Assembly: GCA_937916485.1 (NCBI GenBank)
Contig: CALFSV010000120.1
Location: 4,293-68,292, forward strand
Source: an uncultured Paracoccaceae bacterium
Lineage (GTDB): Bacteria > Pseudomonadota > Alphaproteobacteria > Rhodobacterales > Rhodobacteraceae
Reading direction: 5' to 3'
Length of the DNA stretch: 64,000 nt
How positions within the stretch are numbered: the stretch's first letter is position 1; each line of letters opens with the position of its first letter. A model generated the notes under the pieces. It searched no databases and was not told the origin of the DNA. It worked only from the letters and a program-made list of their open reading frames with translations. This document shows positions 26,187 to 35,449 of this stretch, in pieces. A program made the position numbers and the translations under genes.

Positions 26187-26243
26187 ACAGCGCCTGAGAT
26201 ATCATGAGCAACGCGGGTAGACCGCGTGACTGGGAGGAAATTC

Positions 26244-27602
26244 ATGAAGAAGACACTATTTGCCGGGTCGGCCATTGCTGCTTTGACCGCAGGCGCTGCA
26301 TTTGCCGAAGGGCACCTTGCCTTTGCCCCGGGTGACGGCGATTTCAGCTGGGACAGCTATGACGGCTATGTCGCCAGCGCACCGGATCTGTCGGGTCAGA
26401 CCCTGACCATTGCAGGCCCTTGGCTGTCGCCCGAAGCAGAAATCTTTGAAAGCATGCTGGCCTATTTCGAGGCCGCAACCGGCGTCGACGCCACTTACAC
26501 GGGCTCCGACAGCTTTGAACAGCAGATCGTGATCGACGCCGAGGCTGGCAGCCCGCCGAACATCGCCGTGTTCCCGCAGCCCGGTCTGGCCGCGAACCTG
26601 GCCGCCCAAGGCCTCTTGTCCCCCATCGGTGGCGACATGGCGAACTGGGTTGCTGAAAACTACGCAGCCGGCCCGTCCTGGGTCGATCTGGGCACCTACG
26701 CCGACGAAAACGGCGAAGACCAGATGTACGGCTTTTTCTTCAACGTGAACGTCAAGTCGCTGGTCTGGTACAGCCCCGAGAACTTTGAAGACGCCGGCTA
26801 TGAAGTGCCTTCCACTATGGAAGACCTCATCGCGCTGTCCGAGCAGATCATTGCAGACGGTGAGACACCGTGGTGCATCGGTCTGGGTTCGGGTGCCGCC
26901 ACCGGCTGGCCGGCCACGGACTGGGTCGAGGACATCATGCTGCGCACCCAGACCCCCGAGGTCTATGACGGCTGGGTCACCAACGAGATCCCGTTCAACG
27001 ATCCGCGCATCATCGAGGCGATCGATACCTTTGGCATGTTCGCCAAGAACGACGCCATGGTGTCCGGCGGTGCCGGTGCTGTCGCTTCGACCGACTTCCG
27101 CGACAGCCCCACCGGCATGTTCACCTCGCCGCCCCAGTGCTACATGCACCGTCAGGCATCGTTTGCATCGGCCTTCTTCCCCGATGACGTCGTCGTTGGT
27201 GAAGATGCGGACTTCTTCTACTTCCCGTCCTTCTCTGAAAAGGACCTGGGCAACCCGGTTCTGGGCGGCGGCACTCTGATGGCCGTGACCGATGCAAACG
27301 ACGCATCTGCCGCGTTCATGGAGTTCCTGAAGACACCGATCGCGCATGAAATCATGATGGCGCAGACCGGCTTCCTCACACCGCACTCCGGCGTGAACCT
27401 CGACACCTACAAAGACGGCGTGCTGCGCGGCCAGGGCGAAATCCTGCTCAACGCAACCACCTTCCGCTTTGACGGTTCTGACCTGATGCCGGGTGCCATT
27501 GGTGCCGGCAGCTTCTGGACCGGTATGGTCGACTACGTTGGCGGTGCATCCGCCGAAGACGTCGCCACCGCGATCCAGGACAGCTGGAACGCGATCAAGT
27601 AA
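26244..27602 (+). CDS. aglE: Alpha-glucoside ABC transporter, periplasmic binding protein AglE
   Basis: A family-1 sugar-binding protein of 452 residues. It has a Sec signal peptide MKKTLFAGSAIAALTAGAAFAEG (cleavage near 22-24), then the two-lobed fold with TLTIAGPWLSPEAEIFESMLAYFEAATG and WPATDWVEDIMLRT. AglE of Sinorhizobium binds alpha-glucosides such as sucrose, maltose and trehalose (established); the gene order E-F-G-A-K here is the same. GGGAGGAAATTC precedes the ATG. A strong hairpin follows the stop codon. The use of glucosylglycerol or other compatible solutes is an open alternative. Confidence 0.93.
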   Translation: MKKTLFAGSAIAALTAGAAFAEGHLAFAPGDGDFSWDSYDGYVASAPDLSGQTLTIAGPWLSPEAEIFESMLAYFEAATGVDATYTGSDSFEQQIVIDAEAGSPPNIAVFPQPGLAANLAAQGLLSPIGGDMANWVAENYAAGPSWVDLGTYADENGEDQMYGFFFNVNVKSLVWYSPENFEDAGYEVPSTMEDLIALSEQIIADGETPWCIGLGSGAATGWPATDWVEDIMLRTQTPEVYDGWVTNEIPFNDPRIIEAIDTFGMFAKNDAMVSGGAGAVASTDFRDSPTGMFTSPPQCYMHRQASFASAFFPDDVVVGEDADFFYFPSFSEKDLGNPVLGGGTLMAVTDANDASAAFMEFLKTPIAHEIMMAQTGFLTPHSGVNLDTYKDGVLRGQGEILLNATTFRFDGSDLMPGAIGAGSFWTGMVDYVGGASAEDVATAIQDSWNAIK

Positions 27603-27625
27603 GGCCTGACCGCCACTTCGATCTG

Positions 27626-27651
27626 AATGGCCCCGCCAGTGCGGGGCCATT
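27626..27651 (+). promoter_or_regulatory. Stem-loop between aglE and aglF
   Basis: AATGGCCCCGC and its perfect complement form an 11-base-pair stem with a 4-base loop (27637-27640), 24 bases after the aglE stop. Only two T follow, so readthrough into aglF is expected. It probably protects the aglE 3' end and raises binding protein over permease. Confidence 0.75.
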
Positions 27652-27685
27652 TATCCACATCGGGATCTGTTCTGGGGAGGGGGCC

Positions 27686-28693
27686 ATGAATCCGGCACTA
27701 CAGGGTTTACTGACGATCATGATCGGCGTGGGAGGATGCGTTGGCTACTTCTACGGGGCCAATGTCTTCCTCGACAAAGTGCTGTTTCCGGCCAGTGGGC
27801 CGAATGCCGGGCGCAACATCAATCGCGCCAACATGATCCGTCCTTGGGTTTTTCTGTTCCCTGCAATGGCCGCTCTGGGCCTCTACCTTGCCTATCCGGT
27901 GATCGAAACACTTCGGATGAGCTTTACCGAGCGGCTGTCGGGTGGGCGTGAACAGTTCGTCGGCTTTGACAATTACAGCCAGATGTTCGGGGAGCCGAAG
28001 TTCCGCGAAGCGCTGCGCAACAACATGCTCTGGCTGATCATCGTGCCGGCCATGTCCACCGCGCTTGGCCTGCTGGCCGCGCAGCTGACAGACCGGATCC
28101 GTTGGGGCAACATCGCCAAATCCATCATCTTCATGCCGATGGCGATCTCGTTCGTCGGCGCTGCCGTCATCTTCAAGCTGATTTACGAGGCCCGCCCCAT
28201 TGATGTGCAGCAGATCGGCGTCCTGAACGCGGTCTATATGCAGCTGGGCGGGGCAGAACCGCAGCAGTGGCTCACCATCCCGCTTTGGAACAACCTGTTC
28301 CTGATGGTTGTCCTTGTGTGGATTCAGACCGGTTTTGCCATGGTGATCCTGTCCGCCGCCCTGCGCGGCATCCCCGAGGAAACGATCGAGGCCGCGATCA
28401 TTGACGGAGCCAATCCGTTCCAGATTTTCTTCAAGATCAAGGTGCCGCAGATCATGGGCACCATTGTCGTGGTCTGGACCACGATCACCATCACCGTTCT
28501 CAAGGTCTTTGACATCGTCTTTGCCATGACCAACGGGCAATGGGAAACGCAGGTTCTGGCCAACTACATGTACGACAAGATGTTCCGCGCCAATGACTGG
28601 GGCATGGGTTCGGCGGCTGCCATGGTCATCATGCTCTTGGTCATGCCGATCCTTGTCTGGAACGTCTACAACGCCCGCAAGGAGATGCGCTGA
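27686..28693 (+). CDS. aglF: Alpha-glucoside ABC transporter permease AglF
   Basis: An inner-membrane permease of 335 residues, MalF type. There are N-terminal segments at about 5-25 and 52-72, then a core with the coupling (EAA) loop LRGIPEETIEAAIIDGANPFQIFFKIKVPQIMGT. A GGGGAGGGGGCC site precedes the ATG. The stop TGA shares its last base with the aglG start (TGATG), so the two permeases are co-translated. It pairs with AglG to form the channel. Confidence 0.93.
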   Translation: MNPALQGLLTIMIGVGGCVGYFYGANVFLDKVLFPASGPNAGRNINRANMIRPWVFLFPAMAALGLYLAYPVIETLRMSFTERLSGGREQFVGFDNYSQMFGEPKFREALRNNMLWLIIVPAMSTALGLLAAQLTDRIRWGNIAKSIIFMPMAISFVGAAVIFKLIYEARPIDVQQIGVLNAVYMQLGGAEPQQWLTIPLWNNLFLMVVLVWIQTGFAMVILSAALRGIPEETIEAAIIDGANPFQIFFKIKVPQIMGTIVVVWTTITITVLKVFDIVFAMTNGQWETQVLANYMYDKMFRANDWGMGSAAAMVIMLLVMPILVWNVYNARKEMR

Positions 28694-29868
28694 TGGACTC
28701 GATCGCTGGCAAGAAGTCCGGGCTGACCTGGGCTGTCCACATCTCGGTCGCGGCTTTGGTCCTTTTGTGGATCTTTCCGACGCTTGGTCTGTTCGTGTCG
28801 TCCTTCCGGACCGGCGACCAGATCACCGCGTCGGGCTGGTGGAAGGCGCTTTTCCCCTCCGAGCAGAATGAACAGTTCCGCGCCGCCGACCCCGAAGACA
28901 ACCGTGAGATGATCGACGGCGTCTATGTCGTTGCGGGCAACGTCTATGTCGAGGCTGGCAAGGTCGACGATCCGGCGGATGTGGCTGCCGACGTCAGCGC
29001 CTGGGGCGTGTCCTCGCGCGAGATCAGCGCCTATGCCCCCGGTGATACAGCCGATCTGGGCGAGGGGGAGACGATGACCGTTCAGGCGAACGGGGATTAC
29101 GTCTGGTCTGGCAGTGACGAACAGATCTCGGGCCGGGCGCCGCGCATATTCGTGACGGCGCTCAGCCCGCCGGACTTTACCTTGCAGAACTATGACACCG
29201 TCCTGTTCGACCCGGCCAACCGGGAAGGGATGACCAAGGCGTTCTTCAACACGCTGACGGTGACGATTCCTGCGACGATCATCCCGATCCTCATCGCGGC
29301 CTTTGCGGCCTATGCCCTCGCCTGGATGGACTTTCCGGGGCGGGCGCTGCTGATCGCGGCTGTTGTGGGCCTTTTGGTGGTGCCCTTGCAGCTGGCCTTG
29401 ATCCCGCTGTTGAAGATCCACAACGATATCGGCATCGGGAAGGGATACCTGGGGGTCTGGCTGGCGCATACCGGCTTTGGCCTGCCCTTGGCGATCTATC
29501 TGTTACGCAATTACATGGTGGGTCTGCCAAAGGATATCATTGAGAATGCCAAGGTCGACGGGGCAACCGACTTTCAGATCTTTACCAAAATCATCCTGCC
29601 CTTGTCCTTCCCGGCTCTGGCCTCGTTCGCCATCTTCCAGTTCCTGTGGACCTGGAACGACCTTCTGGTCGCCATGGTGTTCCTGATCGACAGTTCGGGT
29701 GAAACCACGGTCATGACCCGCCAGATCGTAGAGCTTTTGGGCACAAGAGGAGGGGATTGGGAAATTCTGGCGACCTCTGCCTTTGTCTCTATTGCAGTTC
29801 CGCTTGGTGTGTTCTTTGCCATGCAGAAGTATCTGGTGCGCGGTCTTCTCGCCGGATCGGTCAAGTAG
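28693..29868 (+). CDS. aglG: Alpha-glucoside ABC transporter permease AglG
   Basis: An inner-membrane permease of 391 residues, MalG type, longer than usual (about 280) because of a periplasmic insertion of about 110 residues between the first membrane segment (about 15-37) and the core. This insertion is acidic and starts near SEQNEQFRAADPEDNREM; the Agl branch is known to carry such an insert. The coupling loop is MVGLPKDIIENAKVDGATDFQIFTKIILPLSFPA. It overlaps aglF by one base and is followed 8 bases later by aglA. Confidence 0.92.
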   Translation: MDSIAGKKSGLTWAVHISVAALVLLWIFPTLGLFVSSFRTGDQITASGWWKALFPSEQNEQFRAADPEDNREMIDGVYVVAGNVYVEAGKVDDPADVAADVSAWGVSSREISAYAPGDTADLGEGETMTVQANGDYVWSGSDEQISGRAPRIFVTALSPPDFTLQNYDTVLFDPANREGMTKAFFNTLTVTIPATIIPILIAAFAAYALAWMDFPGRALLIAAVVGLLVVPLQLALIPLLKIHNDIGIGKGYLGVWLAHTGFGLPLAIYLLRNYMVGLPKDIIENAKVDGATDFQIFTKIILPLSFPALASFAIFQFLWTWNDLLVAMVFLIDSSGETTVMTRQIVELLGTRGGDWEILATSAFVSIAVPLGVFFAMQKYLVRGLLAGSVK

Positions 29869-29876
29869 GAGGCTGC

Positions 29877-31535
29877 ATGAATTTGGCAGTTAAGGACGCG
29901 CCTGCGGGCGCACAGGCAGTGGCATCGGAATGGTGGCGGGGGGCGGTGATCTATCAGATCTATCCGCGCAGCTATCAGGACAGCAACGGGGACGGGATCG
30001 GCGACCTGGCCGGGATCGTGTCAAGGCTGCCCTATATCGCCTCGCTTGGGGTCGATGCGATATGGATCAGCCCGTTCTTTACCTCGCCCATGAAAGACTT
30101 TGGCTACGACGTCAGCGACTATTGCGACGTCGATCCGATGTTCGGAACGCTGGCCGATTTTGATGCGGTGGTGGCCAAGGCGCACGACCTGGGCGTCAAG
30201 GTCATGATCGACCTGGTTCTGTCCCACACCGCCGAGGCCCATCCCTGGTTCGAGGAAAGCCGCGCCAACAAGACCAATCCAAAGGCCGATTGGTACGTCT
30301 GGGCCGAGGCCAAGCCGGACGGCTCGCCCCCCAACAACTGGTTGTCGATCTTTGGCGGCTCTGCCTGGCAGTGGGACGGGCGGCGGATGCAGTATTATCT
30401 GCATAACTTCCTGACCAGCCAGCCTGACCTGAACTTTCACAACCCCGATGTGGTCGAGGCGCTGTTGGATGTAGAGCGGTTCTGGCTCAAGCGGGGGGTG
30501 GACGGGTTCCGGCTTGATACCATCAACTTCTACTATGCCGATGCCCAGTTGCGCGATAATCCCGCACTGCCGCCAGAGCGGCGCAACGACAGCATCGCCC
30601 CCAGCGTAAACCCCTATAACTGGCAAGAGCACATCTACTCAAAGAACCAGCCGGAAAACCTTGAATTTCTCCGCAAATTCCGGGCCGAGTTGAACCCCTA
30701 CAACGCCGCTGCCGTGGGCGAGGTGGGGGACGCCCAACGCGGGCTTGAGATCATGGCCGAATATACCTCGGGCGGCGATAAGGTGCAGATGTGCTACCCG
30801 TTCGAGCTGTTGCAGCCTGCGCGGCTTACCGCGGGTGGTCTGGCCGATGTGACGGAACGGCTGGAGCAATCTGCCCCCGACGCCTGGCCCTGCTGGGCCT
30901 ATTCCAACCACGACGTTACCCGCCACATCACCCGCTGGGGCCTGACCGACGCGGCGGCCCGGCTATATGCGACGCTGTTGATGTGCATGCGCGGGTCGGT
31001 CTGCCTGTATCAGGGCGAAGAGTTGGGATTGCCCGAGGCCGATGTGCCGTTCGAGGATTTGCAGGACCCCTATGGCATCCAGTTCTGGCCCGAATACAAG
31101 GGCCGCGATGGATGCCGGACACCAATGGTCTGGGAACAATCCAACCTCAACGGTGGTTTTTCCGATGCCCGCCCTTGGCTTCCGGTGTCGAGCCGGCATC
31201 TGGGCCGGGCTGTCGGGGTGCAACTCGACGACGCAGGGTCAATGCTGAACCATTACCGCGCCGTAATCGCCCTGCGCCACACACATGCGGCCTTGGCCAG
31301 TGGAGAGCTCCGCGATCTTTCGTTTGAGGCGGACGTGGTCTGCTTTACCCGGACAGATCCGTCGGGGGATGTGTTCTGCGCCTTCAACATGGGCGACACA
31401 CCGGTGCAATTCGCCATGCCTGATGGCCGCTGGACGCCAACCGGCGCCGCGGTGAGGGCGGTCGCGGCGGATGCGGACGGGAACGTCAGGCTCGGCGCCT
31501 GGCAATGCTGCCTTGCGGTAGCTGCGCCAGAATAA
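29877..31535 (+). CDS. aglA: GH13 alpha-glucosidase AglA
   Basis: A cytoplasmic retaining alpha-glucosidase of 552 residues releasing glucose from imported alpha-glucosides. The TIM barrel starts WWRGAVIYQIYPRSYQDSNGDGIGDL. Conserved regions are MIDLVLSHT (region I), GFRLDTINF with nucleophile D214, AVGEVGD with acid/base E282, and YSNHDVTR with the stabilising D346. LDTINF resembles GH13_23-type enzymes. AGGAGG lies 5 bases before the ATG; the longer frame runs back inside aglG. The product glucose feeds glk in the divergent unit. Confidence 0.94.
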   Translation: MNLAVKDAPAGAQAVASEWWRGAVIYQIYPRSYQDSNGDGIGDLAGIVSRLPYIASLGVDAIWISPFFTSPMKDFGYDVSDYCDVDPMFGTLADFDAVVAKAHDLGVKVMIDLVLSHTAEAHPWFEESRANKTNPKADWYVWAEAKPDGSPPNNWLSIFGGSAWQWDGRRMQYYLHNFLTSQPDLNFHNPDVVEALLDVERFWLKRGVDGFRLDTINFYYADAQLRDNPALPPERRNDSIAPSVNPYNWQEHIYSKNQPENLEFLRKFRAELNPYNAAAVGEVGDAQRGLEIMAEYTSGGDKVQMCYPFELLQPARLTAGGLADVTERLEQSAPDAWPCWAYSNHDVTRHITRWGLTDAAARLYATLLMCMRGSVCLYQGEELGLPEADVPFEDLQDPYGIQFWPEYKGRDGCRTPMVWEQSNLNGGFSDARPWLPVSSRHLGRAVGVQLDDAGSMLNHYRAVIALRHTHAALASGELRDLSFEADVVCFTRTDPSGDVFCAFNMGDTPVQFAMPDGRWTPTGAAVRAVAADADGNVRLGAWQCCLAVAAPE

Positions 31536-31579
31536 CGAGAGACCGGAATAACGAGAACAGGGACGAGGGAGGAACCACA

Positions 31580-32668
31580 ATGGCCGATCTGAAGCTGACC
31601 AATGTCGCCAAGACTTATGGCGGGACCGTCGATGTGCTCAAGGACATCAATCTCGACATCAAGACGGGGGAATTGATCGTTTTTGTCGGCCCCTCGGGTT
31701 GTGGCAAGTCCACATTGCTGCGGATGATCGCAGGCCTGGAAAAGATCACCGGGGGGGAGCTGCAGATCGACGGGGTCGTCGTCAACGACGTGCCGCCAGC
31801 CCAACGGGGCATCGCGATGGTATTCCAGTCCTACGCGCTTTATCCGCATATGACGGTGCGCGATAACATGTCCTTTGCCCTTAAGCTGGCCAAGAAGACC
31901 CCGGCCGAGATCGAGGCCGCGGTCAGCAAGGCGGCCAGGATCCTGCAATTGGACGACTACCTCGACCGTCTGCCCAAGGCGCTGTCTGGCGGCCAGCGGC
32001 AGCGGGTGGCCATCGGCCGGTCGATCGTGCGCGACCCCAAGGTCTATTTGTTTGACGAACCGCTGTCCAACCTGGACGCCGCCCTGCGCGTGGCAACCCG
32101 GATCGAGATTGCCCAACTCAAGGAATCGATGCCTGAGTCGACGATGATCTACGTCACCCACGACCAGGTCGAGGCGATGACACTGGCCACACGCATCGTT
32201 GTTCTAGCCAATAAGGGGATCGCCCAGGTTGGATCGCCGCTCGAGCTATACGAGCGGCCCGAAAACGAATTCGTGGCCCAATTCATCGGATCGCCCGCCA
32301 TGAACCTCTTGCCCGGCGAGATCGTGGGCACCGGGGCGCAGACGACGATCAAGCTGGTCGGGGGGGGCACAGCGGTGTCCGCAGTGCCGACCCAGGAGGC
32401 CGACAAGGGCCTGAAGGTCAACGTCGGCGTCCGGCCCGAGGATATGGTTGCCACCGACGGCGACTACCTGTTCGAGGGGGCGGTGAATTTCACCGAAGCC
32501 CTGGGCGAGGTGACGATCCTTTATTTCGACAAGGTCGGCGACAACGATGCGGTGATCGGCAAGCTGGCGGGCATCCATCCCGAATTACGCGGCAAGACCG
32601 TCCGCATGACTGCGGCACCGGAAAAGGTCCAGGTCTTTCACAACGGCCGGTCGCTGTATTACCGATAG
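31580..32668 (+). CDS. aglK: Alpha-glucoside ABC transporter ATPase AglK (UgpC/MalK type)
   Basis: A 362-residue ATPase that energises AglFG. Walker A is GPSGCGKST near 38-46, the Q-loop is VFQSYALYPHMTV, the signature [16 protein letters not shown], Walker B VYLFDEPLSNLD and the switch His is in YVTHDQVEAMTLA. A C-terminal regulatory OB domain (about 240-362) is typical of the MalK group, which often serves more than one importer. GGGAGGAACCACA precedes the ATG. It is the last gene of aglEFGAK and is followed by a copy of the dispersed repeat. Confidence 0.95.
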   Translation: MADLKLTNVAKTYGGTVDVLKDINLDIKTGELIVFVGPSGCGKSTLLRMIAGLEKITGGELQIDGVVVNDVPPAQRGIAMVFQSYALYPHMTVRDNMSFALKLAKKTPAEIEAAVSKAARILQLDDYLDRLPKALSGGQRQRVAIGRSIVRDPKVYLFDEPLSNLDAALRVATRIEIAQLKESMPESTMIYVTHDQVEAMTLATRIVVLANKGIAQVGSPLELYERPENEFVAQFIGSPAMNLLPGEIVGTGAQTTIKLVGGGTAVSAVPTQEADKGLKVNVGVRPEDMVATDGDYLFEGAVNFTEALGEVTILYFDKVGDNDAVIGKLAGIHPELRGKTVRMTAAPEKVQVFHNGRSLYYR

Positions 32669-32691
32669 CTGCACCTAGGGGTGGGGGCGTA

Positions 32692-32752
32692 GGGGGGCTC
32701 TGCCCCCCGGCCTGCGGCCTCCCACCGGGATATTTAGGGCGAGATGAGGGGG
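32692..32752 (+). repeat. Dispersed intergenic repeat, copy A
   Basis: Two small hairpins (GGGGGGC-TCT-GCCCCCC and GGCC-TGC-GGCC) followed by the conserved box CGGGATATTTAGGGCGAGATGAGG. It lies between the convergent aglK and ppx genes and could act as a bidirectional terminator. The same arrangement occurs at 36522-36581 (opposite orientation) and 56581-56634. Confidence 0.8.
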
Positions 32753-32759
32753 CCTTGGT

Positions 32760-33872
32760 TTAGTAAGGGGCGTCTTCGAAGACGCCGTCCGCGCTCATCT
32801 GTGCATAAAGCAGTCCTTCGCGCAGGCCGCGATCCGCGACCGACAGGCGGTCGGTTGGCCAAAGCCGCATGAGCGCTTGAAGGATCGCCGAGCCGGACAT
32901 GATCAGCGCCTGCCGGTCTTTGCCGATCCGGGGATCGTTCCGCCGCCCTTCGGGACCAAGGCTGAGGTAGTCGCGGATCACCGCATCGATCTGGTCCGAG
33001 GTCATCCGCAATCCATCAACCTTGGTCCGGTCGTAGCGTTTCAGCCCCAAGTGGCTGGCAGCCACCGTGGTGACGGTGCCGGAGGTGCCAATGATCTGGA
33101 ACCCTTCACGGGCTTGTTCAGCGGCGCTGGGGGCAAAAGCGGCCAGGTTTTCCTCGAAAAACCAGCTCATAAGGGCAAATCGCCCCGAATCGTCCTCGAC
33201 GTCCTGAAACTGGTCCCGCAGGGTTGCAACGCCTAAGGGCACGCTGATCCAGTCAACCACTTTGGCAGCCGCAAAGGGGCCGGGATCGGCCTTGAAGCCT
33301 GAATGTAGCCGCATGATCGCCCGGGGTCTTTCGCGCGAGGGCACCTTGGTCAGGTCGATCCAGACAAGTTCTGTCGACCCGCCGCCAATGTCGACCACCA
33401 GAAGTTGCTCGGTCCGGGTCGAGACGAGCGGCGCACAGGAGATCACGGCCAACCGCGCCTCTTCCTCGGGTTCGATGATTTCAAGGTTGAGCCCGGTTTC
33501 CCGGCGCACCTGAGCCAGAAAGGCGTTGCCATTCCGCGCCCGACGGCAAGCCTCTGTCGCCACGAGCCGCATATGGCCAACCCCGTGGCGGGCAAGCTTT
33601 TGCTTGCAGATCCTGAGAGCCCCGATGGTCCGGTTCATTGAAGAACGGCTGAGCCGCCCCGAGCTTTCGAGCCCATGGCCGAGTTGCACCGACTTTGAGA
33701 AACTGTCCACGACGTGAAACTGACTGCCCTTGGGTTGGGCAATCAGCATCCGACAGCTATTTGTCCCAAGGTCCAGCGCTGCATAAAGCGACGCGGGGTC
33801 GGGTGGTTGGGGCGCGGGGCTTTCGACCGCTTTGGGGAACGCGCCCGCGCTGAAGGGACGCCTGGGCGCCAT
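32760..33872 (-). CDS. ppx: Ppx/GppA family exopolyphosphatase
   Basis: A 370-residue ASKHA-fold phosphatase that degrades polyphosphate or pppGpp. Phosphate-1 is LYAALDLGTNSCRMLIA, the phosphate-2 motif is VVDIGGGSTELVW and the catalytic region VATEACRRARNG follows the family pattern. It lacks the long HD-type C-terminal domain of E. coli PPX (about 510 aa), as in short alphaproteobacterial forms. GGAGGG precedes ATG 33872; the 36-residue extension in the longer frame is not credible. Its usual Rhodobacterales neighbour rlmE is about 2.8 kb away on the other strand here. Confidence 0.9.
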   Translation of the reverse strand: MAPRRPFSAGAFPKAVESPAPQPPDPASLYAALDLGTNSCRMLIAQPKGSQFHVVDSFSKSVQLGHGLESSGRLSRSSMNRTIGALRICKQKLARHGVGHMRLVATEACRRARNGNAFLAQVRRETGLNLEIIEPEEEARLAVISCAPLVSTRTEQLLVVDIGGGSTELVWIDLTKVPSRERPRAIMRLHSGFKADPGPFAAAKVVDWISVPLGVATLRDQFQDVEDDSGRFALMSWFFEENLAAFAPSAAEQAREGFQIIGTSGTVTTVAASHLGLKRYDRTKVDGLRMTSDQIDAVIRDYLSLGPEGRRNDPRIGKDRQALIMSGSAILQALMRLWPTDRLSVADRGLREGLLYAQMSADGVFEDAPY

Positions 33873-34162
33873 CTGCACGCCCTCCGAATTCGAGTTATCT
33901 TCAAGGTAGGCTTCGGCGGTTGTCCGCGCAAGTCCTGTATCGGTTCCGTGACACAAGGCCAGGCCGTTTCCGAGAGCCATTCATGATCTTGTTGAAAAAA
34001 CCGAAGGTTCCGAGGGCTGGTGCCAAGCGGCCCAAGGGTCGATAAAGGGCAAAGGTTCGGAAGGGTCGTCGCTGGACGCTTTCGGGATGTCGAAATTCGA
34101 CCCTGGTTCCGATCGCCGGGCGCGTAGAAGCGGTCAACGTAGCTTATGGAAAGCGGAATCAG

Positions 34163-34459
34163 ATGCCTCAGGTCACCATCGTCTATTGGCGCGACATACC
34201 GGCGCAGGTCATCGTGGGTGCAGGTCGCAAGGCCTCCAAGCGCCAATTGGCCGAGCGGTTCGAGCAGGCCATCGACCGGGCTGCCATGAAGGTAGGTGCC
34301 GATGGATCGGACGCCTATCTCGCCGAATGGCGCAAGGTTCCAAGTGGCGAGCAGGACGGCGAGGCGGACGCGATTGCGGCGGCCGAGGCAGAGCGTCTTG
34401 AGACGACCTACGACAAGGAGCGTCTGAAGGCGCTGATCGACAACGATGGCTGGGCCTGA
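34163..34459 (+). CDS. Virulence-factor-family protein (PF13769-like)
   Basis: A 98-residue soluble protein starting MPQVTIVYWRDIPAQVIVGAGRKASKRQLAERFEQAIDRAAM. This pattern belongs to the small family labelled 'virulence factor', found in alphaproteobacteria beside one-carbon genes; the label is historical and says nothing about pathogenicity. A conserved YWRDIPAQVI core and a C-terminal RLKALIDNDGW are visible. GGAAAG is 11 bases before the ATG. It opens a three-gene unit with MTHFR and a methyltransferase, so a helper role in methyl transfer is inferred. Confidence 0.8.
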   Translation: MPQVTIVYWRDIPAQVIVGAGRKASKRQLAERFEQAIDRAAMKVGADGSDAYLAEWRKVPSGEQDGEADAIAAAEAERLETTYDKERLKALIDNDGWA

Positions 34460-34516
34460 CGGTCTGCCGTGACCAACAGGCTGCCGCCCCCTTTTTCCGG
34501 CCTCAAGGAGGTAATC

Positions 34517-35449
34517 ATGTCTCTTCTTCCGTTCCGTAAACGCGCTGATCCCGGCCCGTCCCAGACATCCGCTCCTCTTGAGGCCTTCCTTGAGGGTTTT
34601 TCCATCGAGGTGATGCCCCGGACCGCCGAAAAGGTTGAGGATTTCAAGACCCTCCTGCCCAAGGGCACACGGGTCTATATCGCCCATATCGAGGGCACCC
34701 CCATCGAAGAGATGGTCGCCACCGCCCGCCGCCTGGCCGAGGACGGCTTTCCGGTCATGCCGCATTTCCCGGCCCGGATCATCGCCGATGAGGCGACGCT
34801 TGCCGACTGGATCGCCCGCTACCAGGGCGAGGCTGGGGTGAGCCAGGCCCTGCTTTTGGCCGGTGGCGTCAAGGAACCGGTGGGGGCGTTCCATTCCTCC
34901 ATGCAACTGCTTGAGACGGGTCTGTTCGACAAGGCTGGCTTTGACCGCCTGCATGTGGCCGGCCACCCCGAGGGGAATCGTGACATTGACCCCGACGGAT
35001 CGGACAAGACGGTAATGGAGGCGCTGCGCTGGAAGCAGAAGTTCTCGGACCGGACCGACGCGCAGATGGCGCTTGCCACCCAGTTCTGCTTTGAGGCCGC
35101 CCCTGTCATTGCCTGGGCGAATGGTCTGAAGGCGGCCGGCATCGACCTGCCCATCCACATCGGGGTCGCAGGCCCGGCGAAGCTGCAGACGCTGATCAAA
35201 TTCGCCATCGCTTGCGGGGTTGGCCCCTCGCTTCGGGTGCTGCAAAAGCGGGCGATGGATGTGACCAAGCTGCTTTTGCCCTACGAGCCGACAGATTTCG
35301 TCGCGGAACTGGCCGCCCACAAGGCAGCCCATCCGGACTTCAATATCGAAAAGGTGCACTTCTTCCCGCTGGGCGGGATCAAGACCAATGCCACCTGGAC
35401 CCAAACTCACGGCGGCGCCTCTGGCGTGCCCATCGCTCAACAAGGATAG
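34517..35449 (+). CDS. Methylenetetrahydrofolate reductase-like protein
   Basis: A 310-residue TIM-barrel flavoenzyme of the MetF superfamily, interconverting methylene- and methyl-tetrahydrofolate. Family features are SIEVMPRTAEKVEDFKTLLP, a catalytic-Glu-like position in the first strand, VYIAHIEG, HFPARIIADE, LLLAGGVKEPVG and VAGHPEGNRDIDPD. AAGGAGGTAATC precedes the ATG. It is directly followed by the methyl-THF methyltransferase (no gap), so it probably runs in the oxidative direction to carry methyl groups from a corrinoid donor into the folate pool. Confidence 0.88.
   Translation: MSLLPFRKRADPGPSQTSAPLEAFLEGFSIEVMPRTAEKVEDFKTLLPKGTRVYIAHIEGTPIEEMVATARRLAEDGFPVMPHFPARIIADEATLADWIARYQGEAGVSQALLLAGGVKEPVGAFHSSMQLLETGLFDKAGFDRLHVAGHPEGNRDIDPDGSDKTVMEALRWKQKFSDRTDAQMALATQFCFEAAPVIAWANGLKAAGIDLPIHIGVAGPAKLQTLIKFAIACGVGPSLRVLQKRAMDVTKLLLPYEPTDFVAELAAHKAAHPDFNIEKVHFFPLGGIKTNATWTQTHGGASGVPIAQQG

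Noticed and set aside
26256..27650. 464-residue open frame on the minus strand
   Set aside because: Complement of aglE in a GC-rich codon context.
27651..27659. TTATCCACA, a perfect DnaA box (another at 45088-45096)
   Set aside because: Isolated copies without clustering, an AT-rich unwinding element or replication genes nearby, so not evidence of an origin.
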